Shown: piece after piece, positions 36,633 to 44,500 of the stretch | Numbering within the stretch: position 1 is the stretch's first letter | Layout: each line of letters starts with the position of its first letter | Assembly: GCF_014656095.1 (NCBI RefSeq) | Contig: NZ_BNBT01000010.1 | Location: forward strand, 1 to 64,000 | Direction of reading: 5' to 3' | Length of the DNA: 64,000 nucleotides | Source: Streptomyces longispororuber | GTDB lineage: Bacteria; Actinomycetota; Actinomycetes; Streptomycetales; Streptomycetaceae | The notes under the pieces: generated by a model | Database searches by the model: none | Told to the model about the DNA's origin: nothing | Seen by the model: the letters and a program-made list of their open reading frames with translations, nothing else | Program-made: the position numbers and the translations under genes

Positions 36633-37201
36633 CGCGGGTCTTCCTTCCCGGCCGGTACGGCTTCCGCACCGGCGGCGAGGCGGCTCAGGGTGCGGAAGGC
36701 CGTCGCCGCCAGCCACAGGTTGCCCAGCAGCCAGGGCAGGTTGGGCGCGTAGAAGATGAAGTAGCCCCAGGCGTCGCGCACCGGCATCTCCGGATATCCG
36801 GCCGCGTGCGCGTGCCACAGGTAGAGGACGACGGAATACGTGAGGTAGGAGCCGACGGCCAGTTGCAGCGGATGCCGCCAGGGGCGCCGCCGCAGCACGG
36901 CGTAGGCCAGCGCGGCGTTGAGGATCTGGGTGACGAAGACGTTGAGCGACTCCAGCGCGTAGGGGAAGGCGATGTGCCCCTGCCCGTAGTAGGAGCGGTC
37001 CCCCGCCCCGTAGATGCGGAACAGGTCGGCGAAGACGTGGTCCTGTCGCCGGATGTCTTGATGGTGGACGACGAAGTAGAGCTCCAGCGACAACGCGAGT
37101 ACCCAGGAGAAGGCGAGAAAGGCCAGGGTCACCAGATCCCCGCGGCCCGGTCGGGCGCGCGAGGCCCCGGGGACGGGCAGCCGTGCGGCCAGCGGTGGCA
37201 A
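36629..37201 (-). CDS. EBP-type sterol delta8-delta7 isomerase (EXPERA domain)
   Basis: 190 residues with four to five membrane segments. The order SWVLALSLELYFVVHH, IYGAGDRSYYGQGH, ALESLNVFVTQ, RRPWRHPLQLAVGS, YLWHAH and FYAPNLPWLL parallels human emopamil-binding protein (GDSRYILGD, METITA, RQHPLRFILQLVVS, an E/H pair, then an N-x-LW motif). The Glu of ALESL aligns with the catalytic Glu of EBP. EBP shifts the delta8 double bond to delta7. TTG at 37201 has AAGGAG seven bases upstream. It is translationally coupled to the FAD enzyme. EXPERA proteins are mostly eukaryotic, so a bacterial copy inside a sterol operon is remarkable. Confidence 0.85.
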   Translation of the reverse strand: MPPLAARLPVPGASRARPGRGDLVTLAFLAFSWVLALSLELYFVVHHQDIRRQDHVFADLFRIYGAGDRSYYGQGHIAFPYALESLNVFVTQILNAALAYAVLRRRPWRHPLQLAVGSYLTYSVVLYLWHAHAAGYPEMPVRDAWGYFIFYAPNLPWLLGNLWLAATAFRTLSRLAAGAEAVPAGKEDPR

Positions 37202-37294
37202 GGCAAGTCTCCTTACGGGTCTCAGGGCCGGTCGCGGCCCTTGGACCGGCGACGCGTGCCTCGGGCGGGCAGGCGGGAGGACGGACGGGAAGGC

Positions 37295-37319
37295 GGGAGG
37301 GGTGGGGTGGGGAGAGGGG
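37295..37319 (+). other. G-quadruplex-like G-run in the OSC-EBP gap
   Basis: Four runs of three or more G separated by single bases (GGGAGGGGTGGGGTGGGG, then AGAGGGG) lie on the plus strand, which is the template strand for the sterol operon. The 160-base gap between the cyclase and isomerase genes (37202-37361) holds nothing else. Confidence 0.5.
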
Positions 37320-37361
37320 ACGCGCTCGCCGCGCCCGGCGACGGACCGTCGCGTGCGGGTC

Positions 37362-39425
37362 CTACGGGGCCGCACTGCCGCACGCCCCGTCGTCCTCGGT
37401 GACGGACTGTGTCCCGGCCAGGCGTACGCCCAGTGCCCACAGGGGGAAGTACGCGGCGTAGAGGCGGTAGTCGAGCATGGCCGAGCCGAAGAAGACCCCC
37501 GCGGGCGCCTCCTGCCGCCAGCTTCCGTCCGCCCGCTGGTGGCGGCACAGCCACGCCAGGCCTCGCTCGACGGCGGGGGCGGCAGCCGGGCGGAGGCCGA
37601 GCAGGGCCAGCAGCGCCCAGGCGGTCTGTACGGGCCGGCTGGTCTCGTCGGGCACGTACCGGCGCTCGACGCAGCCGCGGTGGTGCTCGCCCCAGCCGCC
37701 GTCCTCGCGCTGCACACGCTCCAGCCACCGGGCCGCGCGCTCGAGTCCTGGGTGGCCGGGCGCGAGCCCGGCGGCCAGCAGGCCCCGCACGGCGAACAGG
37801 GTGCCGTAGATCCGGTGGACACCCCAGGCGGCGGGCCAGGACCCGTCCGGTGCCTGGCGGCTCAGCAGGAAGCGGCGCGCGCGGCGCGCGGCGCGGTCCC
37901 CGGCACGGCGGTCGGGCGTCGGCACGTGGTCGCGCAGCGCCGCAAGCGCGACCAGGGCGGAGCCGGTGCACTCGATGTAGGAGTCCTCGACCACGCAGTT
38001 GGTGAACATCTCCGAGGGGTTGAGGCGTTCGAGGAGCCGGGGCCCGCGGCGGGGCTCGTAGGTGCCGAAGCCTCCGTCGCGGTTCTGCCGCTCCAGCAGG
38101 AAGCGGTGCGCGCGGACCAGCCGTTCCGGACCCGGGAGGGAGGTCGGCGCCTCGGTGCCCCGGGTGGCGTCGGCGGTGTGCAGCAGCGAGGCGGCGGCCT
38201 CGGCCGTGCAGTCGCTCACCGGCCAGCGGTGGGTGCCTTCGGAGAAGCACCACCCCCCGTCGGCGGAGGCGCGGGCGGTGACCCATGGGTCCGGGACGTC
38301 CCCCCTGAGCTGCGCGCCGATCAGGAAGGAAGCGGCCCGCTCAGCGGCTGCCGCCCGCCCCGCGACAGCCGTGGGCCCGGACGCGAACAGGGCCTCCAGC
38401 GCGAAGGCCGTGTCCCAGGAGTGCGACCGCGCGCCCGCGTAGCGGATCCCGCGCTCCTCGTCCTGCCAGCACCAGCTCTCCAGGCCCGCCAGCGCGCGGT
38501 CGACCTCCTCGGCTCCGGCGCCCGCGGCGTGCAGCACCAGTACGTTCAGCAGCGAGCTGACGGGGGAGATGCCCGCTTCCGCGGTGACCTGCTGCTCGTG
38601 GCGCACGCGGCGCAGGCAACGGTCCAGGGCCCGCGCCCGCGGCCCGGCCATCGGGGCGCGTTCGTACCACGTCAGGCAGGTGAACACGGCCCGCAGCACA
38701 GGCGCGGGCGGGTAGAGGGCGTCGGTGCCCAGCCGCGCCCGGTCGGCGGGGCGCGGCCTGCGGCCGGGGAACAGCTCGCCTTCCAGAGCCTGCGCGACGC
38801 GCGGGCGTACGGTGAACCGGGCCCCGTAGAGGTAGGCCATGGCCTGGTAGATCGTGCGGGTGTGGCAGTACAGGCGGTCGGGGTGGAACGGGACCCGGTG
38901 CGGCAGCAAGAAGATCTCCGGCGGCAGCGGGTTGACCGCCCGCCAGTCGTACAGCCCCAGCAGGGCCAGCCAGAACTTGCCCCATGTGGGCACGGACAGC
39001 GCCCCGCCCGGCTGGGCGGCCAGCCACGCGGCGGAGCCCGCGCACAGCGGATGCCCGGGGGGCAGGCCGAGCAGCCGCAGCGCCACGTGGGCGAGTGTGG
39101 TGCAGTACGCCGAGGGGCCGGAGGCCGGGTGCAGGCCCCAGCCGCCCTCGCCGGTCACGGTCGTCTCGTAGTGGCGGACGATCGCCGCGTGCCGCTCCTT
39201 CGGGACGGGGCGGTTCACCAGTTCCCGCACGATGACGTACTGGGAGAGGATCATGGTGTTCCACACCATCTCGCCCTCCCAGCTCCCGTCGTCGCGTTGC
39301 AGGGACAGCAGGTGCCGGACCGCCAGGTCGTGTGCCGCCCGGATGTCAGCGGTGAGCGTCGGCGGGGACGCGCCCGTCGGCGAGGGCGATGGGTGAGGGG
39401 CGCGGCCGGAGCCGGTCACGGTCAA
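37362..39425 (-). CDS. Oxidosqualene cyclase (lanosterol/cycloartenol synthase type)
   Basis: 687 residues. The catalytic motif is D405-C-T-A-E (in VSDCTAEAAAS), the hallmark of 2,3-oxidosqualene cyclases; squalene-hopene cyclases have DxDDTA instead. QW repeats of the triterpene cyclase fold are plain: QRDDGSWEG, QNRDGGFGTYE, QAPDGSWPA, QREDGGWGE, QRADGSWRQ. SHSWDTAFALEAL and YIECTGSALVAL are also cyclase landmarks. The enzyme would fold oxidosqualene into a tetracyclic sterol. TTG at 39425 has GGAGG seven bases upstream and lies 80 bases inside the Rieske gene, so the two are tightly coupled. Which protosterol it makes cannot be read from the sequence. Confidence 0.92.
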   Translation of the reverse strand: MTVTGSGRAPHPSPSPTGASPPTLTADIRAAHDLAVRHLLSLQRDDGSWEGEMVWNTMILSQYVIVRELVNRPVPKERHAAIVRHYETTVTGEGGWGLHPASGPSAYCTTLAHVALRLLGLPPGHPLCAGSAAWLAAQPGGALSVPTWGKFWLALLGLYDWRAVNPLPPEIFLLPHRVPFHPDRLYCHTRTIYQAMAYLYGARFTVRPRVAQALEGELFPGRRPRPADRARLGTDALYPPAPVLRAVFTCLTWYERAPMAGPRARALDRCLRRVRHEQQVTAEAGISPVSSLLNVLVLHAAGAGAEEVDRALAGLESWCWQDEERGIRYAGARSHSWDTAFALEALFASGPTAVAGRAAAAERAASFLIGAQLRGDVPDPWVTARASADGGWCFSEGTHRWPVSDCTAEAAASLLHTADATRGTEAPTSLPGPERLVRAHRFLLERQNRDGGFGTYEPRRGPRLLERLNPSEMFTNCVVEDSYIECTGSALVALAALRDHVPTPDRRAGDRAARRARRFLLSRQAPDGSWPAAWGVHRIYGTLFAVRGLLAAGLAPGHPGLERAARWLERVQREDGGWGEHHRGCVERRYVPDETSRPVQTAWALLALLGLRPAAAPAVERGLAWLCRHQRADGSWRQEAPAGVFFGSAMLDYRLYAAYFPLWALGVRLAGTQSVTEDDGACGSAAP

Positions 39426-40515
39426 GGAATTCCTCCCACTTGCGGATGGTGAGGTCCTGGAAGAGGCCCACGGCCGGGTTGAGTTCGACGACGGGCGCGG
39501 CGTGGTGGATCTCGTAGCCCGTCTGTTCCGCCTCGACCGCTACGCCGTCCTGCCTGAGCAGGGGCTTGACGGCGAGTGCGCCGGCCAGCCGCATCAGGGG
39601 GCCCATGAGCACGCGCGGCACCTGCCGCCGGGTGCCGGGGATCTTCAGGGAGTCGAAGTAGAACAGGAAGAACGCACGGGTGGTCCGCCGGTCCATGGGC
39701 AGCACGAAGCACCAGTGCTTGATCGAACCGCCGGTGTCCGAGCGCTGGTAGGGGTATTGGAAGGCCAGCTCGATGCCGGTGGTGTCCACGCGGCTGCGGT
39801 CCACGAAGCGGGAGGTGAACCGCCCGCCGCCGACGAAGGTGTCGTACGCCAGCTCCACGCTGTCCCCACGCGTCTCGTGCCGGGTGAGCCGGGCGTCCCA
39901 GAAGGGCCGGTACTTGCGGTGCAGATAGGCGTGGGTGAAGTCGCTGACGTTGTCGATGATCATCGAGTGATGGGCGTGCCAGGTGTAGGAGGCGTCCAGG
40001 CGTGCCCAGGGCCGGGCGCCCGTCACCTCGGGGATGTGCGGAATGCGGCGCTGTCCGGCCAGCTCGGGGTCGCCCGGGAAGATCCAGATCAGGCCGTGCC
40101 GGCTGACGACCGGATAACTGGGGATGCGCACTTCGGGCTGGGCCCTGCCGAACAGGTCGTGCGCGTAGTGGACGACGTGGCCCTGCCCGTCGTAGGTCCA
40201 TCCGTGGTACGTGCACGTCAGGCGGCAGCCGTCGACCTCGCCGCCGGAGAGTTTGAGCTGCCGGTGGGCGCAGCGGTCCTCCAGGGCGTGCAAGGTGCCG
40301 TCCGTCCCCCGGTAGACCACGATGTGGTGGCCCCAGAAGCGCGTGGCCAAGGTGGTGCCGGGGCGCAGCGCGGCGTCGTACTCCACCGGATACCAGTAGT
40401 CGGGGTCGAGGCCGGCGGCGCGGACCTTGGCCCGCTTGCTGCGGGCCCGGGCGAAGGACGGGGGCGCGTCCGGACCCGGGAGGCGCGCCGCGCGGCGGTG
40501 TGGAACGGTGCTCAC
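39346..40515 (-). CDS. Rieske non-haem iron oxygenase, sterol C4-demethylase (SdmA)-like
   Basis: 389 residues. The Rieske 2Fe-2S cluster ligands are C82-x-H84 and C101-x2-H104 (RCAHRQL ... TCTYHGW). A catalytic domain follows with the mononuclear-iron region (SDFTHAYLHRKYRPF). In methanotrophs the Rieske oxygenase SdmA removes sterol C4 methyl groups together with the SDR SdmB; here a Rieske gene and a steroid-dehydrogenase-like SDR sit in one operon. Cholesterol-7-desaturase-type chemistry is an alternative. GTG at 40515 overlaps the P450 stop by four bases. No reductase partner is encoded nearby. Confidence 0.82.
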   Translation of the reverse strand: MSTVPHRRAARLPGPDAPPSFARARSKRAKVRAAGLDPDYWYPVEYDAALRPGTTLATRFWGHHIVVYRGTDGTLHALEDRCAHRQLKLSGGEVDGCRLTCTYHGWTYDGQGHVVHYAHDLFGRAQPEVRIPSYPVVSRHGLIWIFPGDPELAGQRRIPHIPEVTGARPWARLDASYTWHAHHSMIIDNVSDFTHAYLHRKYRPFWDARLTRHETRGDSVELAYDTFVGGGRFTSRFVDRSRVDTTGIELAFQYPYQRSDTGGSIKHWCFVLPMDRRTTRAFFLFYFDSLKIPGTRRQVPRVLMGPLMRLAGALAVKPLLRQDGVAVEAEQTGYEIHHAAPVVELNPAVGLFQDLTIRKWEEFLDRDRLRPRPSPIALADGRVPADAHR

Positions 40516-41945
40516 GGCTGCTCCGGTACGGGGACGGATCGTTTGCGGTAGCGGACGCGCGGCGAGACGGGGCCCGGGATGAAGGTGGAGTAGTCGGGTC
40601 GGAAGTCCGCGTGTCCCGCGTCGAAGGCCACCTCGCGCAGCAGCACGCTCCAGACGGCCTTGACCTGGAGGTAGGCGAAGGCGGAGCCGACGCAGCGGTG
40701 TCGGCCACCGCCGAAGCCGATCAGAGCGTGGGGTTGACGGTGTTCCTCGCGCGGCGCCTCGTAGCGGGCGGGGTCGAAGCGGTCCGGGTCGCGGAAGACC
40801 TCCGGCATACGGTGGGCCACGGCGGGCGAGACCATGACCAGGGTGCCCGCGGGGACGGTGTGCCCGATGAGGTCCAGTTCCCGCAGTGCCGTGCGCATCA
40901 GCACCAGCAGCGGCGGATGGAGCCGCTCCGCTTCCCGGACGCAGCGCTCCAGCAACTCCATGCGGTGCAGCGGTTCGGCACCGAGCCGGGGGGTGCCGTC
41001 GGTCACCGTGTGCTGCTCGGCGAGCAGCGCGTCGACGTACTGGGGATGCTGGAGCAGCAGGACGCCGGTCCAGGTGGCGAGCACGGCGCTGGTGTGCTGA
41101 CCGGCGAAGATCATGCCGATGAGGATGCCGGTCACCAGGTCGTCGTCGAGCGGGGAACCGTCCGGGGCCCGGGCGGCCAGCAGCGTGGCCAGCATGTCGC
41201 TCCCGTCGACGTCCTCCCCGTGCGCGGCCGGCTCCCTCTCCAACCCGTCGGGGGCGCCCGCCGACGCCGCGCGGCGTGCCGCGATGACGTCGCCGATCGC
41301 CCGGGCGATGGCGGCGCGGGCACGGTCCCGGCGCCGGAAGGAAGGCAGCGGCAGCGCGGGGCTGAGGATGCCGGCCAGGCGGATACCGCTCTCCAGGTCC
41401 CGGTAGAGCCCGGGCAGGTGCGGCCCCATGCCGTGCTGGAACTCGTCGCCGATCAGACAGCGCGTGGCGATGGCGACCGTCATCCGGTTCAACTCGCTCA
41501 GCAGGTCGACCTCGCCCTGCGGTGCCCAGTGCGCGAGACGGGTGCGGACCTCCTCCTCGGCGATCCGGGCGTACCCGTCCAGCCGGCGCGGGCTCAGGGC
41601 CGGCAGGAGGTGGCTGATCTGGGCACTCATCTCCTGCGGTGCCGCGTCGTAGGCCACGCCGGGACCGAAGACCGGGGTGATGAAGCGGTAGGCCTCCTTC
41701 GGGCTGAGCACTGTCTCCTCGGCGCCGAAGACAGCCGCGTGCGCCTCGGGCCCGCAGGCGAACACCACCCGACGGCCCAGCAGCGGGAAGCCGAAGACGT
41801 TGCCCAGCCGTTCCCGCCCGGCGCGCAGCAGGGCGACCGGGTCCCGCCGGAACGACCAGCAGGGCCCGAACCACGGCAGCCCGCCGCCGGACAGGTGCGG
41901 GACCGCGGTGACCTGGGGTCGCGCCGCCGCATCGTCGAGAGCCAT
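40512..41945 (-). CDS. cyp51: CYP51, sterol 14-alpha-demethylase
   Basis: 477 residues. The I-helix carries A281-G-Q-H-T-S286 (FAGQHTSAV), the CYP51 fingerprint, and the B' region reads FITPVFGPGVAYDAAP, the substrate-recognition stretch of CYP51. K-helix E-x-x-R is in REAERLHPPLLVLMR; haem ligand C418 is in FGGGRHRCVGSAFAYLQVK. The enzyme removes the 14-methyl group of lanosterol-type sterols in three oxidations. AAGGAGGAG precedes the ATG at 41945, which overlaps the stop of the SDR gene by one base. No ferredoxin gene lies beside it, unlike in mycobacteria. Confidence 0.93.
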   Translation of the reverse strand: MALDDAAARPQVTAVPHLSGGGLPWFGPCWSFRRDPVALLRAGRERLGNVFGFPLLGRRVVFACGPEAHAAVFGAEETVLSPKEAYRFITPVFGPGVAYDAAPQEMSAQISHLLPALSPRRLDGYARIAEEEVRTRLAHWAPQGEVDLLSELNRMTVAIATRCLIGDEFQHGMGPHLPGLYRDLESGIRLAGILSPALPLPSFRRRDRARAAIARAIGDVIAARRAASAGAPDGLEREPAAHGEDVDGSDMLATLLAARAPDGSPLDDDLVTGILIGMIFAGQHTSAVLATWTGVLLLQHPQYVDALLAEQHTVTDGTPRLGAEPLHRMELLERCVREAERLHPPLLVLMRTALRELDLIGHTVPAGTLVMVSPAVAHRMPEVFRDPDRFDPARYEAPREEHRQPHALIGFGGGRHRCVGSAFAYLQVKAVWSVLLREVAFDAGHADFRPDYSTFIPGPVSPRVRYRKRSVPVPEQP

Positions 41946-43015
41946 CACGCGCTCCTCCTTCCGCTGCCGGTCCGTACGGCGGGCGCTCTCCGGGGCGCCG
42001 CCCTGGCCCCTCGCACGCGCGCGCTCCGCTCCACCAGGCCGCGGTCGACGAAGCAGCGGTACGCCTGCTCGACGGCGCTCGCGAGGGACGTGGGCCGGTA
42101 GCCCAGGACGTCCCGGCTCAGCGAGCAGTCGGCCCGGCGCTGCGAGCGCAGGAAGCGGACGGCCGCCGGGGTGAAGCGGGCCTCCCGGTCCGGAGCGAGG
42201 AGTGCCCTGGGCGCCTCGGCGAGCCGGGCCAGCACGGACATGGCCCGCGCCGGAACCCGAAGCGGAGGCTTGGGACGGCCGGTGACCTCCGCGTACAGCT
42301 CCAGCATCCGGTCCACCGTGCAGAACTCCGTCGACAACAAGTACTTGGCACCGGGGCGGCCGTGCCGCCAGGCCAGCAGATGCCCGTCCACGAGGTCGTG
42401 CACGGAGACGAACTCGAAGCCGCCGGGCAGGTAGGCGGTCAGCCTGCCGTGGGCGTGGTCGAGCAGCAGCCGTCCCATGCGCGACGGCACGTAGTCGTGC
42501 GGACCGATGATCGCCGTGGACACCGCGACGACCACCTCCAGCCCCTGGGCCGCCGCCTTGCAGCACTCGTGCTCCACCAGCACCTTGCTCCGGGTGTAGG
42601 GCGTGTGGCTCTCGAAGGGGTAGTGCAGGTCCCGCTCCGTGCTCGCCCGCCCCGGCCGGCCGCCCGTCGCGCTGAACGAGCCGGTGACGACGACCCGTCC
42701 CACCCCGCAACGCCGCGCGCTGTCCAGGACATTGCGCGTCCCGAGCACGTTGACGGCGTACGTGTCACGGTGTCCCCGGGCGGAGGTCGACACGCGGGCC
42801 GCGCAGTGGAAGACGCTCTCGCACCCCTTGACCGCGCGCTCCACGGCCGCCGCGTCCCGTACGTCCCCCGCGGCGCGCTCGACGGGCAGGCCCGCCAGTG
42901 CCTGCGAGGCGGACTCCCAGGCGGGCACCAGGGCGCGTACGTCGTGGCCGTCCGCCAGCAGCCGGCGTACGAGATTGGCGCCCAGATGGCCGCCGGCGCC
43001 TGTCACCAGGATCAT
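41945..43015 (-). CDS. 3-beta-hydroxysteroid dehydrogenase/C4-decarboxylase-like SDR (SdmB/NSDHL-like)
   Basis: 356 residues. Extended SDR: MILVTGAGGHLGANLVRRLL at the N-terminus, FHCAARVST and the catalytic Y-x3-K in HTPYTRSKVLVE. The length and C-terminal extension fit the 3-beta-hydroxysteroid dehydrogenase family, which includes NSDHL/ERG26 and bacterial SdmB for oxidative decarboxylation at sterol C4. It is the first gene of the sterol operon and is followed directly by CYP51. ATG at 43015 is preceded by GGAGGGG; a frame extension back to 43126 lacks a ribosome site and is AT-rich promoter-like DNA. Confidence 0.85.
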   Translation of the reverse strand: MILVTGAGGHLGANLVRRLLADGHDVRALVPAWESASQALAGLPVERAAGDVRDAAAVERAVKGCESVFHCAARVSTSARGHRDTYAVNVLGTRNVLDSARRCGVGRVVVTGSFSATGGRPGRASTERDLHYPFESHTPYTRSKVLVEHECCKAAAQGLEVVVAVSTAIIGPHDYVPSRMGRLLLDHAHGRLTAYLPGGFEFVSVHDLVDGHLLAWRHGRPGAKYLLSTEFCTVDRMLELYAEVTGRPKPPLRVPARAMSVLARLAEAPRALLAPDREARFTPAAVRFLRSQRRADCSLSRDVLGYRPTSLASAVEQAYRCFVDRGLVERSARVRGARAAPRRAPAVRTGSGRRSA

Positions 43016-43154
43016 GCCCCTCCCCCCGTACCCCATCGGCGGGCATGGAGCCGCCCTAGCCCATTGGGGTAACTTCACGTCATTATGTAGGAACTCTTGG
43101 TAATTGGGCGTCGTCTCCTGATTCATGCACTCGAACGTGTGACGGAGGTCGAAG
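43016..43154. promoter_or_regulatory. Divergent promoter region of the sterol genes
   Basis: 139 bases between the SDR (minus) and the epoxidase (plus) genes. The part from 43060 to 43125 is clearly richer in A and T than its surroundings (ACTTCACGTCATTATGTAGG, then CTCTTGGTAATTGGG), as expected for promoters. I cannot assign -35/-10 boxes with confidence. Confidence 0.5.
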
Positions 43155-44453
43155 GTGGAAGTCGCGGAAGCCGTGGTGGCGGGCGCGGGACCGGCCGGAT
43201 GCGCGGCCGCGCTCGCGCTGGCCCGGCGTGGTACGCACGTGACACTGGTGGAGCCCCGCCCCGAGCGCGGCGGCCGCTTCGCGGGCGAGTGGCTGCACCC
43301 GGCCGGTGTCGCGGCCCTGGCCCGGTTGGGCGTCAGCCTGCCGTCCGGCGCCTTCGTCGAGAAGCGCGGCTTCCTGGTCCATCCCGGAGCGGGGCACACC
43401 CCGATCGAGCTGCCCTACAGCCAGGGCGGCGCGGTGACCGCGCCGCACCACGTCTTCGCCGGTGCCCTGCTGGCGCAGGCGCGCCGCACCGGTTCCGTGA
43501 CGGTGGTGCTCGGCCCGCGCCTGACGGACGCGACAGCCCGCGGCGCCTGCCGGGTCGCCGGTGAACTGCTCCATGTGCCCCTCGTCGTGGGGGCGGACGG
43601 CCGCAACTCCGCGGTACGCAGGGCTTTGTACCGCAACGCGGCCCCGCCCGTGACGCTCTCGCACACCGCCGGACTGGTCCTGCGCGACGTCCCCCTGCCC
43701 ACGGAGGGGTACGGGCACATTTTCCTCGGCGGCCCCGGGCCGGCGCTCGTCTACCGCATCGCTCCCGCTCTGGTCCGCGTCTGCCTCGACGTCCCCCTCA
43801 GCCGCCCCGGGGCCGGGCAGGTGCGCGCGTACCTGGAGGGCCGCTTCACCGGGCACCTGCCCGCCGAGCTGGCCGAGGCGTTCCGCCGCGGCGTCCGCGC
43901 CGGCGACGTCCAGTGGTCCGCGGGCCAGTTCCGCCGCCGCGCCTGCTTCGGCCGCGGGCGGGTGGCGCTGGTCGGTGACGCAGCCGGATGCGGACACCCA
44001 CTGGCCGCCCAGGGGATGACGAACGCCGTCCTGGACGCGGAGGGCCTGGCCGCGGCCACCGACCTGGAGGGCTACCGCAAGGCGCGCACGCAGGCGTCCC
44101 GCGTTCCCGAGCGCGTGGCCGCGGCCGTCCACCGCGTGCTCACGGGACACGACCGGGCCAGCCTCGCGCTGCGCCACTCCCTGTTCGCCCTGTGGCGCGG
44201 CGACGCGCACGAACGGGCGCGCTCGATGCGGCTGCTGGCCCTGGAGGAGACCCGGCGCGGTGCGCTGTGCGGCTCGGTCGCCCACATCGCCGCAGGCGCC
44301 CTGGCGTACGCCGTGCGCGACGAGCGCAGTGACCTGCTCGACTCCGTCGCCACCGTCACGGGCCTCACGAACTGGCTGCTGTGGCTGGCGGGTTCGCACG
44401 TGGGCGTCCCGCCCCGGCGACTCGTGCGCAAGGTCGCCGTCATGGGGTGCTGA
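43155..44453 (+). CDS. Squalene-epoxidase-like FAD monooxygenase
   Basis: 432 residues. FAD-binding AVVAGAGPAGCAAALALARRG, then the GEWLHPAGVAALARLGV stretch that parallels squalene epoxidase (GELLQPGGV), and the second FAD motif GDAAGCGHPLAAQGMTNAVLD (D275), which carries the H-P-L-x3-GMT pattern of squalene epoxidases. It would make 2,3-oxidosqualene for the cyclase encoded opposite. Shorter than eukaryotic enzymes, which have an N-terminal membrane anchor. GTG at 43155 follows GGAGG by six bases. Related geranylgeranyl-reductase-like flavoproteins are the main alternative; the context decides for squalene epoxidase. Confidence 0.82.
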   Translation: MEVAEAVVAGAGPAGCAAALALARRGTHVTLVEPRPERGGRFAGEWLHPAGVAALARLGVSLPSGAFVEKRGFLVHPGAGHTPIELPYSQGGAVTAPHHVFAGALLAQARRTGSVTVVLGPRLTDATARGACRVAGELLHVPLVVGADGRNSAVRRALYRNAAPPVTLSHTAGLVLRDVPLPTEGYGHIFLGGPGPALVYRIAPALVRVCLDVPLSRPGAGQVRAYLEGRFTGHLPAELAEAFRRGVRAGDVQWSAGQFRRRACFGRGRVALVGDAAGCGHPLAAQGMTNAVLDAEGLAAATDLEGYRKARTQASRVPERVAAAVHRVLTGHDRASLALRHSLFALWRGDAHERARSMRLLALEETRRGALCGSVAHIAAGALAYAVRDERSDLLDSVATVTGLTNWLLWLAGSHVGVPPRRLVRKVAVMGC

Positions 44454-44500
44454 CCCCGCGGCGGACCGGGCCCGCCGCCCGGCTGCCGGGTGGAGGCGGA

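Noticed and set aside
37362..39425. Squalene-hopene cyclase
   Set aside because: The motif is DCTAE, not DxDDTA, and a squalene-epoxidase-like gene and CYP51 lie beside it.
43016..43126. N-terminal extension of the steroid-dehydrogenase-like SDR to an ATG at 43126
   Set aside because: No ribosome site precedes it, the DNA is AT-rich and promoter-like, and the Rossmann fold starts directly at the ATG at 43015.
43155..44453. Geranylgeranyl reductase or flavin halogenase
   Set aside because: No halogenase WxWxIP motif is seen, and the HPLxxxGMT pattern and the sterol context favour squalene epoxidase.
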